From a virus: 64,000 nt of DNA. The stretch's first letter is position 1. The number at the start of each line of letters is the position of its first letter. The notes under the pieces are model-generated. The model made no database searches. It was not told where the DNA came from and saw nothing but the letters and a program-made list of their open reading frames with translations. The translations under genes and the position numbers were made by a program. This document shows positions 41,343 to 49,243 of this stretch, in pieces. The stretch covers positions 124,001-188,000 of IMG/VR virus record IMGVR_UViG_3300047558_000137. One strand, 5' to 3'.

Positions 41343-41556
41343 CTTTTAGTATATCAAATAATTCAGCGTATTCAACTTCGGGCTCCATGTGAAACCCGTT
41401 CCCCCATACCGCCCAAAAACGTTGTTTATATACAGTCTTTAACCAAACATATCTCCCGCCAATTGTTTTAACTGGCCAAATGGCAAAGGTCCGGCGCCAT
41501 GGATAGCAGTCGGCGCCATTGTATATGCGTTGGGTTATCAACATGTTATTCTTCAT
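41335..41556 (-). CDS. conserved phage protein inside array (73 aa)
   Basis: 'YPWRRTFAIWPVKTIGGRYVWLKTVYKQRFW' and 'GFHMEPEVEYAELFDIL' match a recognisable T4-like phage protein. Not an LRW member. Confidence 0.65.
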   Translation of the reverse strand: MKNNMLITQRIYNGADCYPWRRTFAIWPVKTIGGRYVWLKTVYKQRFWAVWGNGFHMEPEVEYAELFDILKDD

Positions 41557-41782
41557 TTTTCTGGATACAATTTAGAAACAAAAATGTAGTAAACGATTCA
41601 GTGTAAAGATCTCTGCGGATATAGATAGTATGACCTTGAGTAAACCAAGGGCGTTCGATGAACTTTTGGTAAGGATCATTATCGCCGTAGGCCTTACGCA
41701 GGCTGTCAATTACAGGCACCCAGTCTTGAGCTTTAAATTTTAAGTTAAAGTGTGTTTTTTTATAATGATTAAAATAACTCAT
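41546..41782 (-). CDS. probable LRW-family derivative with lost motif (78 aa)
   Basis: Starts at a GAGGTGG junction, but the C-terminus reads 'TESFTTFLFLNCIQKNEE' instead of FLLRW, as if frameshifted or decayed. Basic N-terminus. Confidence 0.5.
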   Translation of the reverse strand: MSYFNHYKKTHFNLKFKAQDWVPVIDSLRKAYGDNDPYQKFIERPWFTQGHTIYIRRDLYTESFTTFLFLNCIQKNEE

Positions 41783-41988
41783 GACCACCTCAGTGCAAAC
41801 ATTGCGGCATCTTGTTCTAGTGCAAAGTAGTATACACGATTATCAGTAAACGGATGGTCTACCCCATCAAACTCATAGTTATAATCCGATACATTGTCCA
41901 ACAACCAAATACGCAGGTCCCTAAAGTGTCCAGTACTACGCCATGGCACACTGACTGGAATTGTACACCAATATTTTACAGGTCTCAT
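41779..41988 (-). CDS. LRW-family protein (69 aa)
   Basis: 'HFRDLRIWLLDNVSDYNYEF' and 'VYYFALEQDAAMFALRWS'. GAGGTGG junction. Confidence 0.7.
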   Translation of the reverse strand: MRPVKYWCTIPVSVPWRSTGHFRDLRIWLLDNVSDYNYEFDGVDHPFTDNRVYYFALEQDAAMFALRWS

Positions 41989-42212
41989 GCCCACCTCAAC
42001 ACAAACTCTGTAGCATCTTTTTCATTGTAAAAAAAGTAGTCGTGCCCGCCGGGTACACTAAAGATTGCATACAGGTTACGAATATGTTCAGTTTCGAAAA
42101 ATTCAAAATAACTGTGGTCATTTCGAAGGTCCAACACTTTCGAATGATCAAAGTGTATGCAGGTCCATCCTGCATTTTTAAAATCTTGATGACTTTGTGA
42201 GATCTGTGTCAT
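41985..42212 (-). CDS. LRW-family protein (75 aa)
   Basis: Lacks the WC helix; 'VLDLRNDHSYFEFFETEHI' replaces it. Ends 'FFYNEKDATEFVLRWA'. GAGGTGG junction. Confidence 0.65.
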   Translation of the reverse strand: MTQISQSHQDFKNAGWTCIHFDHSKVLDLRNDHSYFEFFETEHIRNLYAIFSVPGGHDYFFYNEKDATEFVLRWA

Positions 42213-42439
42213 GCCCACCTCAACACAAACATCATGTGATCGTCTGCACGCCTAAACTCAAACACCCCTTCGCCAACAAAGCGCCAGTTGCCATCTTTGA
42301 TTTGTTCAGCACACCATGTAATACAAGGAGTCCAACCTTGATAGTATGTGTTAACAATACCGCTGCCAATTGAATTAGGACCAGGTGCCGGCACACTTGC
42401 TACAATCCAACCATTGAGTTCATTTCGTGGAAGTTTCAT
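42209..42439 (-). CDS. LRW-family protein (76 aa)
   Basis: 'WTPCITWCAEQIKDGNWRFV' and 'FEFRRADDHMMFVLRWA'. GAGGTGG junction. Confidence 0.7.
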   Translation of the reverse strand: MKLPRNELNGWIVASVPAPGPNSIGSGIVNTYYQGWTPCITWCAEQIKDGNWRFVGEGVFEFRRADDHMMFVLRWA

Positions 42440-42657
42440 AACCATCTCAAACTAAACAAGGTTGCATCTTCGCCACGCTTGAATGCAAAGTAAGGGCCAA
42501 CGTTGCGCCACTCACTGCTCTTAAAGTTTTCGTAACACCAGCGTTCTTTGGCACCAGTATCATCTTTGACTTCTACATGGTACGGCCAATATTTCTTGTT
42601 TAAAACTCTCATAAGGTGCATCTCATTTCGTTTCTGTGTGTAGTAACTTAACTCCAT
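42436..42657 (-). CDS. LRW-family protein (73 aa)
   Basis: 'TGAKERWCYENFKSSEWRNV' and 'YFAFKRGEDATLFSLRWL'. LRW encoded with AGA. ATG 42657 from the upstream AAATGGAG junction. Confidence 0.65.
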   Translation of the reverse strand: MELSYYTQKRNEMHLMRVLNKKYWPYHVEVKDDTGAKERWCYENFKSSEWRNVGPYFAFKRGEDATLFSLRWL

Positions 42658-42878
42658 TTTAACACAAATTCCATTAAAGTTATATCATCGGCAAATAATA
42701 CAGTCATACCTTCTGATATTACTGTGTCTCTAGCATCGCACCAATCAGCAAATGCGTCGATATTATCTGCCCAAAATTTATAATCTGTCAGAATGACTAG
42801 TCGCTCGTCTGTATCCAATAATTCACTTGGAGCAATAATAAAACGGTGATGCCGCCACTCTTCAAATATATCTGTCAT
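42648..42878 (-). CDS. LRW-family protein (76 aa)
   Basis: 'NIDAFADWCDARDTVISEGM' and 'LFADDITLMEFVLKWS'. Longer N-terminal part with 'DERLVILTDY'. Confidence 0.6.
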   Translation of the reverse strand: MTDIFEEWRHHRFIIAPSELLDTDERLVILTDYKFWADNIDAFADWCDARDTVISEGMTVLFADDITLMEFVLKWS

Positions 42879-43114
42879 AGATATTTGATCCTAAAGAATG
42901 TTTCTGCAGCCTCATCGTAGAAGTCTAAGCAGATCATTTCTCTATGTTGATGGCGGCCATCTGTATCGGTGACCCAGTCTTGGTGGTAGCGTGTAGTGAA
43001 TCCAAGTTCGCGCCGCATAACTTCGCGAATCATAAAGACGCTGGGCTTGGTCTTATATTCTTCTTTAATTCGTTTGCGTATGCGTGTCCATTCACGCTCA
43101 TTTAAGGATATCAT
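42875..43114 (-). CDS. LRW-family protein, IKY variant (79 aa)
   Basis: Basic helical N-terminus (WTRIRKRIKEEYKTKPSVFM) and 'ICLDFYDEAAETFFRIKYL'. Distant member. Confidence 0.55.
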   Translation of the reverse strand: MISLNEREWTRIRKRIKEEYKTKPSVFMIREVMRRELGFTTRYHQDWVTDTDGRHQHREMICLDFYDEAAETFFRIKYL

Positions 43115-43349
43115 ACTTTAACTTAAACCAAGTTGCATCAGATTCAGTTAGTGTTGCTACAATTTTGTACCTATAACTGTAGGTTGTATTATCTAAGTGC
43201 AGGGCCCAGTAAGGTTCTTCAACGGCATTTTCCATTACCCACTTACCAGCGTCAGTCTGTTGCCATTCCCAAATTGGTTGGGCAGCATATATTTCTGGGT
43301 CGTCTACATCGCCCATGCTGAAGGTGTGAACTATTAATTTTACCGCCAT
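43098..43349 (-). CDS. LRW-family protein, LKY variant with tail (83 aa)
   Basis: 'WEWQQTDAGKWVMENAVEEP' and 'IVATLTESDATWFKLKYDILK'. Overlaps the next gene by 17 nt. Confidence 0.6.
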   Translation of the reverse strand: MAVKLIVHTFSMGDVDDPEIYAAQPIWEWQQTDAGKWVMENAVEEPYWALHLDNTTYSYRYKIVATLTESDATWFKLKYDILK

Positions 43350-43522
43350 CGTAATGCAAATTCTGTGGCAGCTTTTTGGTCTGTAAAAGTAAACCTATAC
43401 TGCTCATTAAAAAGTGTTGTTTCAAAGTCCAGGGACCATGCAGATTCATCCAAATTCTTATTGCACCAGGTGGCCGCGAGCGTAGCTCTATTTGCACCAG
43501 ATACTGTAATAGTACTAATCAT
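43340..43522 (-). CDS. LRW-family protein, first of array (60 aa); family description
   Basis: Founder position of an array of about 36 leftward genes (43522 to 33750) each coding 60-140 residues. Shared plan: variable N-terminus; amphipathic helix often 'xWCxExFG'; loop with W; then a strand and helix 'hFxxExDAxxFxLRW' at the very C-terminus. Here 'AATWCNKNLDESAWSL' and 'FTFTDQKAATEFALRWR'. I do not recognise a named family. Predicted small alpha/beta domain; sequence divergence is high while order of motifs is kept. A TATAAT box lies 8 nt before ATG 43522. Confidence 0.65.
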   Translation of the reverse strand: MISTITVSGANRATLAATWCNKNLDESAWSLDFETTLFNEQYRFTFTDQKAATEFALRWR

Positions 43523-43530
43523 ATGCGTAT

Positions 43531-43536
43531 ATTATA
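43531..43536 (-). promoter_or_regulatory. -10 box of LRW-array promoter
   Basis: TATAAT eight nt before ATG 43522; possible -35 TTTAAC at 18 nt. Confidence 0.55.
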
Positions 43537-43562
43537 ACGTATAACATCTTTATAGTTAAAAA

Positions 43563-43937
43563 CTATTTCTTTAAAATGTCCCAGACCTTTTGTTTTTCTT
43601 TGTATTCTTTTACCATTGCTTCGTATTTTTCACGGAGTACGCGAATCTCTTCAAAGCTCTTTTCGAGATGTTCGTCTCTTTTTATCTTGTCCGGAATACG
43701 TAATGCTTCTTTAATTTCTTTAAGAGTTGCGTTTAGACTGTCGCCGTTAATGATTATATCGGCCTCTTCACCTTTGAGTTCAATTTGGGCTTTTTGACTA
43801 ACGGTCATTGGAGCCGAAGTCCATGTGCCTGTATTGTAATCTATCGCACTGGTTCCGTTTGCTACGCCAATAGTATAAGTTCCTGCGGCGCTTGTATTTG
43901 TATAAGGTAATGTAGTTGTATATACTGTATTTGCCAT
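43563..43937 (-). CDS. phage protein with beta N-terminus and C-terminal coiled coil (124 aa), TAG stop
   Basis: N-terminal strand repeats (TVYTTTLPYTNTSAAGTYTIG), then 'KAQIELKGEEADIIINGDSL' and a coiled coil (LEKSFEEIRVLREKYEAM). Pattern of a conserved phage protein. Ends in TAG. Confidence 0.6.
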   Translation of the reverse strand: MANTVYTTTLPYTNTSAAGTYTIGVANGTSAIDYNTGTWTSAPMTVSQKAQIELKGEEADIIINGDSLNATLKEIKEALRIPDKIKRDEHLEKSFEEIRVLREKYEAMVKEYKEKQKVWDILKK

Positions 43938-43953
43938 ATTAATAAGAGGCCAT

Positions 43954-43980
43954 AAAAAAGCCTATACCGTAGTATAGGCT
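43954..43980 (-). terminator. rho-independent terminator
   Basis: AGCCTATAC-TACG-GTATAGGCT followed by TTTTT on the minus strand, downstream of the barrel gene at 44004. Confidence 0.9.
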
Positions 43981-44003
43981 GTTTGTTAACTAAAGTCAAC
44001 AGT

Positions 44004-44555
44004 TTAGAAATTACGTGTGTAACTAACTTTGACTACATTATTTTCTGTATCGCCTCTGATTCTATCAAAGCCAACTGTTACAGAATCGTTCTTGTTTAAT
44101 GGATAAGTTAAACTGGCACGAGCAGTATGTGTCTGGTCGGAATCGAGCTGCGTTGCTGAACGATATCTCCATCCCAATTTTGCAGTAAATGGACCAACTG
44201 GCATACTTACACCTGGTTCAACACTGTAATATGTAAAGTCTGTAGTGTTTGTATACTTCTGACCTACCCCGATACGAGTATATCCTTTAACTGATCCAAA
44301 TATAGTGTTTGTTGCAGTTAGACCAGCCTCAAGGCGTGTGCTTAATGCACCAGTGCCATCAGTAACTTGGTTACCAAAACCTACATCGGCAGCAAGTGTA
44401 TTGCTTAAATCGTGTTTGACAATTAAGCTGTACAGTTTACTATTTGCACCACCGGCTACTTGATTTGTGTAGTCAGCAAATTCAACAGTTGCACTTGAAC
44501 CTGCAAATGACAAGCCAGAGGCAACTAGCGATAACATTGCTAAAATTTTCTTCAT
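44004..44555 (-). CDS. small outer-membrane beta-barrel protein 1
   Basis: A 183-residue protein with signal peptide (MKKILAMLSLVASGLSFA) and alternating hydrophobic strands ending in a C-terminal Phe (KVSYTRNF), the BAM recognition signal of outer-membrane proteins. Size fits an 8-stranded barrel (OmpX/OmpW-like). Paralogue of the next gene; both share signal peptide and ribosome-binding-site context (AAGGAAAATAAATGAAG). Confidence 0.75.
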   Translation of the reverse strand: MKKILAMLSLVASGLSFAGSSATVEFADYTNQVAGGANSKLYSLIVKHDLSNTLAADVGFGNQVTDGTGALSTRLEAGLTATNTIFGSVKGYTRIGVGQKYTNTTDFTYYSVEPGVSMPVGPFTAKLGWRYRSATQLDSDQTHTARASLTYPLNKNDSVTVGFDRIRGDTENNVVKVSYTRNF

Positions 44556-44575
44556 TTATTTTCCTTAAAATAGAG

Positions 44576-44601
44576 AAAAAGCCCAATGATGGGCTTTTTG
44601 T
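44576..44601 (-). terminator. terminator between the two barrel genes
   Basis: AAAAAGCCCA-TCAT-TGGGCTTTTT, usable in both directions. Expression of the downstream barrel from the same promoter would need readthrough. Confidence 0.85.
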
Positions 44602-44616
44602 TTTTGTTAGTCTTAA

Positions 44617-45168
44617 TTAGAAATTAAAGCCTAGACCAACACCAAATGCGTTTTCTTTGATAGTCTGACCTGAGCGGCTAGCATTCAAGTTGAACGAAAC
44701 ATCTTTTGTAACTGGAATGCTGTATGTAGCAAAACCAACTGTCTGTTTGGTACGTGCGCCAACTTCTGTTGAACCAACGCGAGTCTTAACACCGGTTAGC
44801 AAGAAACCTGGGCCAACTGGCAAACCGTATGTTGCACCAACTAGACCATAGTTGTAAGCTGTGCCACCGTTGAAGCCATTGTCATGACCTGCACCAACAA
44901 ATGGTGTGATGCCTTTAAAGTTGATACCGTTCTTTGCGGCAGTAACCTCAACACTAGACAAGATACCTGAATTGTCTTTCATTGTGGCTGTGCGGCCTTG
45001 CAAGCCGTATTGGATTCCGCCAATTTCCTTACCAGCACGAATGTATTGTGCTGTGCTATCGCCAGAACCATTACGACCTAAAACGTTATCAACGTCAACG
45101 GATACATAAGATACTGCAAAAGCAGAACTAGAAACGGCCAAAGCCAAGATTGCTAAAATTTTCTTCAT
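44617..45168 (-). CDS. small outer-membrane beta-barrel protein 2
   Basis: A 183-residue protein with signal peptide (MKKILAILALAVSSSAFA), strand pattern and terminal Phe (GVGLGFNF). Same length as its neighbour though divergent in the loops. May alter host surface, for example to block superinfection, or serve as porin; this is inference. Confidence 0.75.
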   Translation of the reverse strand: MKKILAILALAVSSSAFAVSYVSVDVDNVLGRNGSGDSTAQYIRAGKEIGGIQYGLQGRTATMKDNSGILSSVEVTAAKNGINFKGITPFVGAGHDNGFNGGTAYNYGLVGATYGLPVGPGFLLTGVKTRVGSTEVGARTKQTVGFATYSIPVTKDVSFNLNASRSGQTIKENAFGVGLGFNF

Positions 45169-45192
45169 TTATTTTCCTTTTATAAAAGTATG

Positions 45193-45213
45193 TAAAAACT
45201 ACACATTGTAGTT
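45193..45213 (-). terminator. rho-independent terminator
   Basis: AACTACA-ATG-TGTAGTT followed by TTTT; a second hairpin AACCTG-GGCA-CAGGTT (45221-45236) overlaps the stop of the phosphoesterase gene. Confidence 0.7.
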
Positions 45214-45234
45214 ATAAGATAACCTGTGCCCAGG

Positions 45235-46083
45235 TTAAATTTCAAATCCAAAAGTTGGATCGAAATCAGCGGCTCTTGACTCGTATCCTGCATAACCGCG
45301 TGGATTGCAAATAATACGAGTATCGCCAATTTGGTAGTCAAACGGATCATGTGTATGCCCGTGTGTCCAAACTCGAATTTCTGGATTGTCTAGAATAAAC
45401 TCTGACAAGTCACTGCTGTAGGCACCATTCATAATAGTGTCGTCGGCATAGTGCGGATGTGTAGATAACTTGCTAGGTGCATGATGTGTTAGTACAACCA
45501 CAGGCAAGGGGTTGTCACGTTTGCGGTTTTCTTCTAGATAAAACTTAAACAACTGTTTTGTCTTAACGTGTTCGGTAGTAGTATGCTCAGGAACCAAGCG
45601 ATGGTAAACACTCTTAGCTTCGTTAAGCATGGTAATCTGTCGGTAATCATTCATCATTGACTTCATATGATATAAGGTCAATTGATCAAAGTTGTTCATG
45701 TCGGTCCAGAGTGTGCCACCTAAGAATAATACTCCATTATATTCACAGGCTTCTTTTTCAAGCACTGTAATATTTTTAGGCAGCATATCTTTTAAGTGCG
45801 GCACAGTCTTATGGTAAGTGTAACCATAGTGCTCGTGATTGCCTACAACGTAGAATACCTTGTCGTACTTGCAACATTCTTCGTGGAAGAAGCGTGTCCA
45901 ACGATCCATACGCTTCATGTTGCCAGTGCTTGGCCCACCTTCGTTTAGAATGTTGTTTACATCGTACTCAGCTTTAACGTGCTTGGCTTCGCAGACATCG
46001 CCGGACAATAGTAGCACTTCGCCGCCAGGTAATTCGAGGTCAGCAAATTCAAGGTGCAGGTCAGAGATCACATTTATTTTCAT
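45235..46083 (-). CDS. calcineurin-like metallophosphoesterase
   Basis: A 282-residue phosphoesterase: 'NVISDLHLEF' (DxH), 'EVLLLSGDVCEA' (GDxxE), 'VFYVVGNHEHYG' (GNHE), 'VVVLTHHAPSKL' (H) and 'VWTHGHTHDPFD' (GHTH) form the five dimetal-binding motifs. Substrate could be a nucleotide or nucleic acid. Has a perfect-consensus promoter with a leaderless-type start. Confidence 0.9.
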   Translation of the reverse strand: MKINVISDLHLEFADLELPGGEVLLLSGDVCEAKHVKAEYDVNNILNEGGPSTGNMKRMDRWTRFFHEECCKYDKVFYVVGNHEHYGYTYHKTVPHLKDMLPKNITVLEKEACEYNGVLFLGGTLWTDMNNFDQLTLYHMKSMMNDYRQITMLNEAKSVYHRLVPEHTTTEHVKTKQLFKFYLEENRKRDNPLPVVVLTHHAPSKLSTHPHYADDTIMNGAYSSDLSEFILDNPEIRVWTHGHTHDPFDYQIGDTRIICNPRGYAGYESRAADFDPTFGFEI

Positions 46084-46089
46084 ACACAG

Positions 46090-46118
46090 ATTATAGTACT
46101 AAATTGATTAGATGTCAA
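46090..46118 (-). promoter_or_regulatory. perfect sigma-70 promoter, predicted leaderless
   Basis: TTGACA, 17-nt spacer, TATAAT, then CTGTGT and ATG 46083 on the minus strand. The -35 lies within the last codons of the upstream gene. The spacer contains TAGTAC. Confidence 0.85.
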
Positions 46119-46476
46119 CGAAACGGCGACTAGTTAATAGCCAACCAATTTGATTTAGATCTTGTTCAATTTCTTCTGTTACATAGCTTTCTTCGACAAA
46201 GCCAGCAAAGTCGGTTCCTTTGAACCCCGATCCCGATCCGTACCAAGAACGATAATCTTCGTGCTGTCGTATTTCAGAAACTATTATTGCGGCATTGTGC
46301 CAGGTTGTGTCCCAGGTAATATTAGTTAATATGCCCCAGACATCTTTTGGTTGATAAACATTGTTGCACAGAGCAGCGTATAAGTTCTGTGCGTATATTT
46401 CTTGGCGCTGAATCTTATCAACTACCCATGTAGTTGTTCTAATGTCACGTTCCAGATTAAAAACCCTGCGCCCCAT
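46108..46476 (-). CDS. conserved phage protein, paralogue of 52713 (122 aa)
   Basis: 'YAQNLYAALCNNVYQPKDVWGIL', 'TWDTTWHNAAIIVSEIRQHEDYRSWYGSG' and 'IEQDLNQIGWLL' match the 52713 protein and a widespread phage family of unknown function. The start codon is not preceded by an obvious ribosome-binding site. Confidence 0.65.
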   Translation of the reverse strand: MGRRVFNLERDIRTTTWVVDKIQRQEIYAQNLYAALCNNVYQPKDVWGILTNITWDTTWHNAAIIVSEIRQHEDYRSWYGSGSGFKGTDFAGFVEESYVTEEIEQDLNQIGWLLTSRRFVDI

Positions 46477-46497
46477 ATTGTATTTAATACAGGCAAC

Positions 46498-46520
46498 AAA
46501 AAAGCCCGCCTAAGCGAGCT
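46498..46520 (-). terminator. rho-independent terminator
   Basis: AAGCTCGC-TTAG-GCGGGCTT followed by TTTTG on the minus strand, after the HTH gene. Confidence 0.85.
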
Positions 46521-46549
46521 TTTTGCTTTTAAAAGAAATAAGTCTAGTA

Positions 46550-46816
46550 TTAGACCAAACCCATTGCCAGGGCCTTGTAACCAGCGGCAATGATCTTGCG
46601 GCTAGCTTTACCATGACGGTACTCAGTAACGTGAACGCCGTTCTTGGCCTTACGTTGGTTTGCATAAATTGCAAAACCTGCTTGGCGCAAACGAGTTGCT
46701 TCTGCACTCAAGTTACCAATGCCAAAACGCTTTTTAGCTTCTGCGGCTGTCAAAGACTCACCGTCAACAACCAATGCCTTATAGGCTTTACCAGTTTTAG
46801 TTTTCAAATCAAACAT
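46550..46816 (-). CDS. small helix-turn-helix DNA-binding protein
   Basis: An 88-residue basic protein: 'KALVVDGESLTAAEAKKRFGIGNLSAEATRLRQAGFAI' reads as a winged helix-turn-helix (turn at FGIGN), then a wing 'YANQRKAKNGVHVTEYRHG'. Conserved in many phages of this type; likely a DNA-binding regulator or accessory factor. Stand-alone unit with own promoter, leader hairpin and terminator, suggesting high, tuned expression. Confidence 0.75.
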   Translation of the reverse strand: MFDLKTKTGKAYKALVVDGESLTAAEAKKRFGIGNLSAEATRLRQAGFAIYANQRKAKNGVHVTEYRHGKASRKIIAAGYKALAMGLV

Positions 46817-46837
46817 ATTAATTTCCTTAAAGTATTT

Positions 46838-46890
46838 GCTGTTAACGCAACAGCTAGATCTATTGTAACAACAGCAACACTACAAATCAA
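46838..46890 (-). promoter_or_regulatory. sigma-70 promoter and leader hairpin of HTH gene
   Basis: TTGATT, 17-nt spacer, TACAAT (46862-46890 minus strand), then a leader hairpin GCTGTT-GCGTT-AACAGC at 46838-46854 and AAGGAA before ATG. Confidence 0.7.
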
Positions 46891-46899
46891 ATATTTTGG

Positions 46900-48702
46900 T
46901 TAAACTCGTGTAATTTTATTTTTCGTTGAATACAACTTACGGAATATAAACTTTTTAAAGTCTTTAATATTTGGTGTGCTCGGCTCAATTTGGTACTGGA
47001 ACGCACCCCGATCCCACGTTTCTATATCAACATCAGTATCAACTGTTAAAGGATAAGATACAGAATCCCGATACATTGAATTAGTCTGTAGCTGATAGAT
47101 AGAATCGGGTATATTGGTTAAACTTCTGGCAACACTGGTTGTTAGGTCAAATGTAAGATCCAAATGATCGTAGAGATATTCGGAATTTAAGTTATGATAA
47201 AGCCCATGCCCATTTTTTCGAAATGATTCAAGATCCTTTATTTCCCCAGTTGATAGATATTGGTGTATAATATTTCTAGACTTGACAAACTGTTCGGCAA
47301 AGTCTCCTATGCGGAATTGTTCGAACAGTTGATCGTAGAATTGTCTATAGGATATACCTAATACGTTTCTGCAATACTTGGCATACAGATGACTATAGCC
47401 ATGTATGTGAAAATTAATAACAGTGGCCGCATATAGATAACCATCAACAATGTCATCTAGGCTCATAGTGTCGGTTGACTGTACCAATTCCATATCTTCA
47501 TCGATACCACGCCAGTCATCTTGGTGATATAGTGTAACAAAATCTCTTACTGTTACAGATTTAATACCATACTGCTGTCTGCTGGCAGGTTGAGATAATT
47601 CACTGTTTTCCAATAGTTGAGCAAAAAATACTTCAATGGTTTGATGCTGTCCCATTTCTAGCGTATCAGCTATGCCCTGCTTCCAGGACTCTAGTGTTTC
47701 ATTGGGCAGACCAATAATTAATTCTGTATAGGTTGGTATCTTGTGCTGTTGGCTCAACTTCATTAACTTCTGTACATCATTAATGGCAAGATTTTTACGT
47801 TTGATTGCATCTAAGGTATTGTCGTTGTTACTTTGTAATGCCACAGTAACACCTTTGCTATAAGGACCTATTACTCGCGCAATTTCAAATGCATTTTCTG
47901 AACTGTTCTTAGGATACTGAATATTGACAGAACTGATCATACTGTTATCTGCGGCCTCACGTATCATGTGTGCTATTTCAAGATCTCTTTTGAACAATAT
48001 ACCAAAGTTGGCATCTGCTACAAATATATGCACAACAGGATTTGCTCGAGCCCAGTCTAGTTCTGCTTGTATATGCTCTAACTGAAACTTTTTTATTTTT
48101 GAGTATGTAACTCCGCCCCAATCGCAAAACGTGCATGAATAAGGGCATCCACGATTGGTTTCTAATGTCATTGCCCAGACAAAGTTGGGATTGTCTTTGA
48201 CGATTTGATCAAACACTCCTGAGGTATATGCACTTGGAATGTCTAGGTCTTGTAGTCGTTGTCGTTGATAAAACGGTTCTATAGGTCGATTGGCAGCAAT
48301 GTCTCGAAGTATGGCAGTGAAGTTTTCCTCACCTTCGCCCATGATAATGCAGTCAATGAATTTATGCTGTATTAATTTACCGCTGGGTTCTGCTCCACCA
48401 AATACAATAACACAATCAGGCCAACGTTGTTTAATTTCTTGGGCCAATGTTAGACAATAATTTTTATTCCATATATAACAGCTAAACCCGCATAAGACAG
48501 GATCCGACATTCGTGCCAATACATCTTCAACAGGTTCTCTGCGGAATATAATATCAGCTAAATGGAATTGTTCACGTATGTCAGAAAAATGGGTTGCATA
48601 ACTCCATATGCAACCCACACTGTACGGTAGCCAATAAGTATTTTCGTCTCTATATTCAACACCGTACTGTGGTTGAAATAGATATACGTTTGATTTTGTC
48701 AT
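46900..48702 (-). CDS. B12-binding-domain radical SAM enzyme
   Basis: A 600-residue protein. The N-terminal ~150 residues look like a cobalamin-binding Rossmann domain ('CVIVFGGAEPSGK', 'CIIMGEGEENF'). The radical SAM cluster motif is C187-x3-C191-x2-C194 (GCPYSCTFC). Later segments 'HIFVADANFGI', 'KGVTVALQSNNDNTLDAI' and 'YTELIIGLPNETLESW' match the TIM-barrel strands. Members methylate or rearrange diverse substrates. Start at ATG 48702. Neighbours AhpD/AhpC and the IscA-type carrier could support Fe-S chemistry. Confidence 0.9.
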   Translation of the reverse strand: MTKSNVYLFQPQYGVEYRDENTYWLPYSVGCIWSYATHFSDIREQFHLADIIFRREPVEDVLARMSDPVLCGFSCYIWNKNYCLTLAQEIKQRWPDCVIVFGGAEPSGKLIQHKFIDCIIMGEGEENFTAILRDIAANRPIEPFYQRQRLQDLDIPSAYTSGVFDQIVKDNPNFVWAMTLETNRGCPYSCTFCDWGGVTYSKIKKFQLEHIQAELDWARANPVVHIFVADANFGILFKRDLEIAHMIREAADNSMISSVNIQYPKNSSENAFEIARVIGPYSKGVTVALQSNNDNTLDAIKRKNLAINDVQKLMKLSQQHKIPTYTELIIGLPNETLESWKQGIADTLEMGQHQTIEVFFAQLLENSELSQPASRQQYGIKSVTVRDFVTLYHQDDWRGIDEDMELVQSTDTMSLDDIVDGYLYAATVINFHIHGYSHLYAKYCRNVLGISYRQFYDQLFEQFRIGDFAEQFVKSRNIIHQYLSTGEIKDLESFRKNGHGLYHNLNSEYLYDHLDLTFDLTTSVARSLTNIPDSIYQLQTNSMYRDSVSYPLTVDTDVDIETWDRGAFQYQIEPSTPNIKDFKKFIFRKLYSTKNKITRV

Positions 48703-48714
48703 CAACCGTATTTA

Positions 48715-49233
48715 TTAGTTACTTACTACCCTTGCTACAGAATTAATAACACTGGCAATACGTCCGATATCGCGAAGTTGTTCTACGGTGTAGCCCATCT
48801 TCTTTAATCCTTCATAGTGTGCCTTAACACAAAAGTGGCACTTACCAACAATACTTGCAGCCAAACTATAGGCTTCAAAACGTTCTTTGGTTGTACCGCC
48901 ACTGGTACTGATAGCGTTCATACGCAACTGTGCCGGCAATCCTTTTAACTGCTCATCGTCGGCCATTTCAACATAAGGATACCATATGTTGTTTTGTGCC
49001 ATTAATGCGCCAGCCGTAAGTGCTGCCTGTGTTTCAGTTTTGTTGGCAATTTGGCTTTCCATCCAAGTCCATAGCTTGCTGTTACCTGTTGCAAAAGCTG
49101 CCGCTAAGGCCACAGCTTCTGCTTCTTCTACTGGTAGTGTGCTACGCTTGATTACTGCGTCAATGTTTAATTTTGTATCTTTTGCATAGTCAGGAATACT
49201 GGCTTCCTTTAATGCATCTACCCATGCTGTCAT
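48715..49233 (-). CDS. ahpD: AhpD-like carboxymuconolactone-decarboxylase family protein
   Basis: A 172-residue helical protein with the active CxxC motif 'CHFCVKAHYEGLKKMGY' (about residue 131). AhpD reduces AhpC in some bacteria. It is two genes downstream of an AhpC-type peroxiredoxin, so the pair can form an NADH-linked or lipoamide-linked peroxide defence. Confidence 0.85.
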   Translation of the reverse strand: MTAWVDALKEASIPDYAKDTKLNIDAVIKRSTLPVEEAEAVALAAAFATGNSKLWTWMESQIANKTETQAALTAGALMAQNNIWYPYVEMADDEQLKGLPAQLRMNAISTSGGTTKERFEAYSLAASIVGKCHFCVKAHYEGLKKMGYTVEQLRDIGRIASVINSVARVVSN

Positions 49234-49243
49234 TTTGTTTTCC

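Noticed and set aside
33990-42450. Regularly spaced direct repeat TCATGCCCACCTCAAC, CRISPR-like at first glance
   Set aside because: The repeats coincide with gene junctions (LRWA stop/start plus Shine-Dalgarno), spacing follows gene length (about 190-430 bp) and the spacers are open reading frames.
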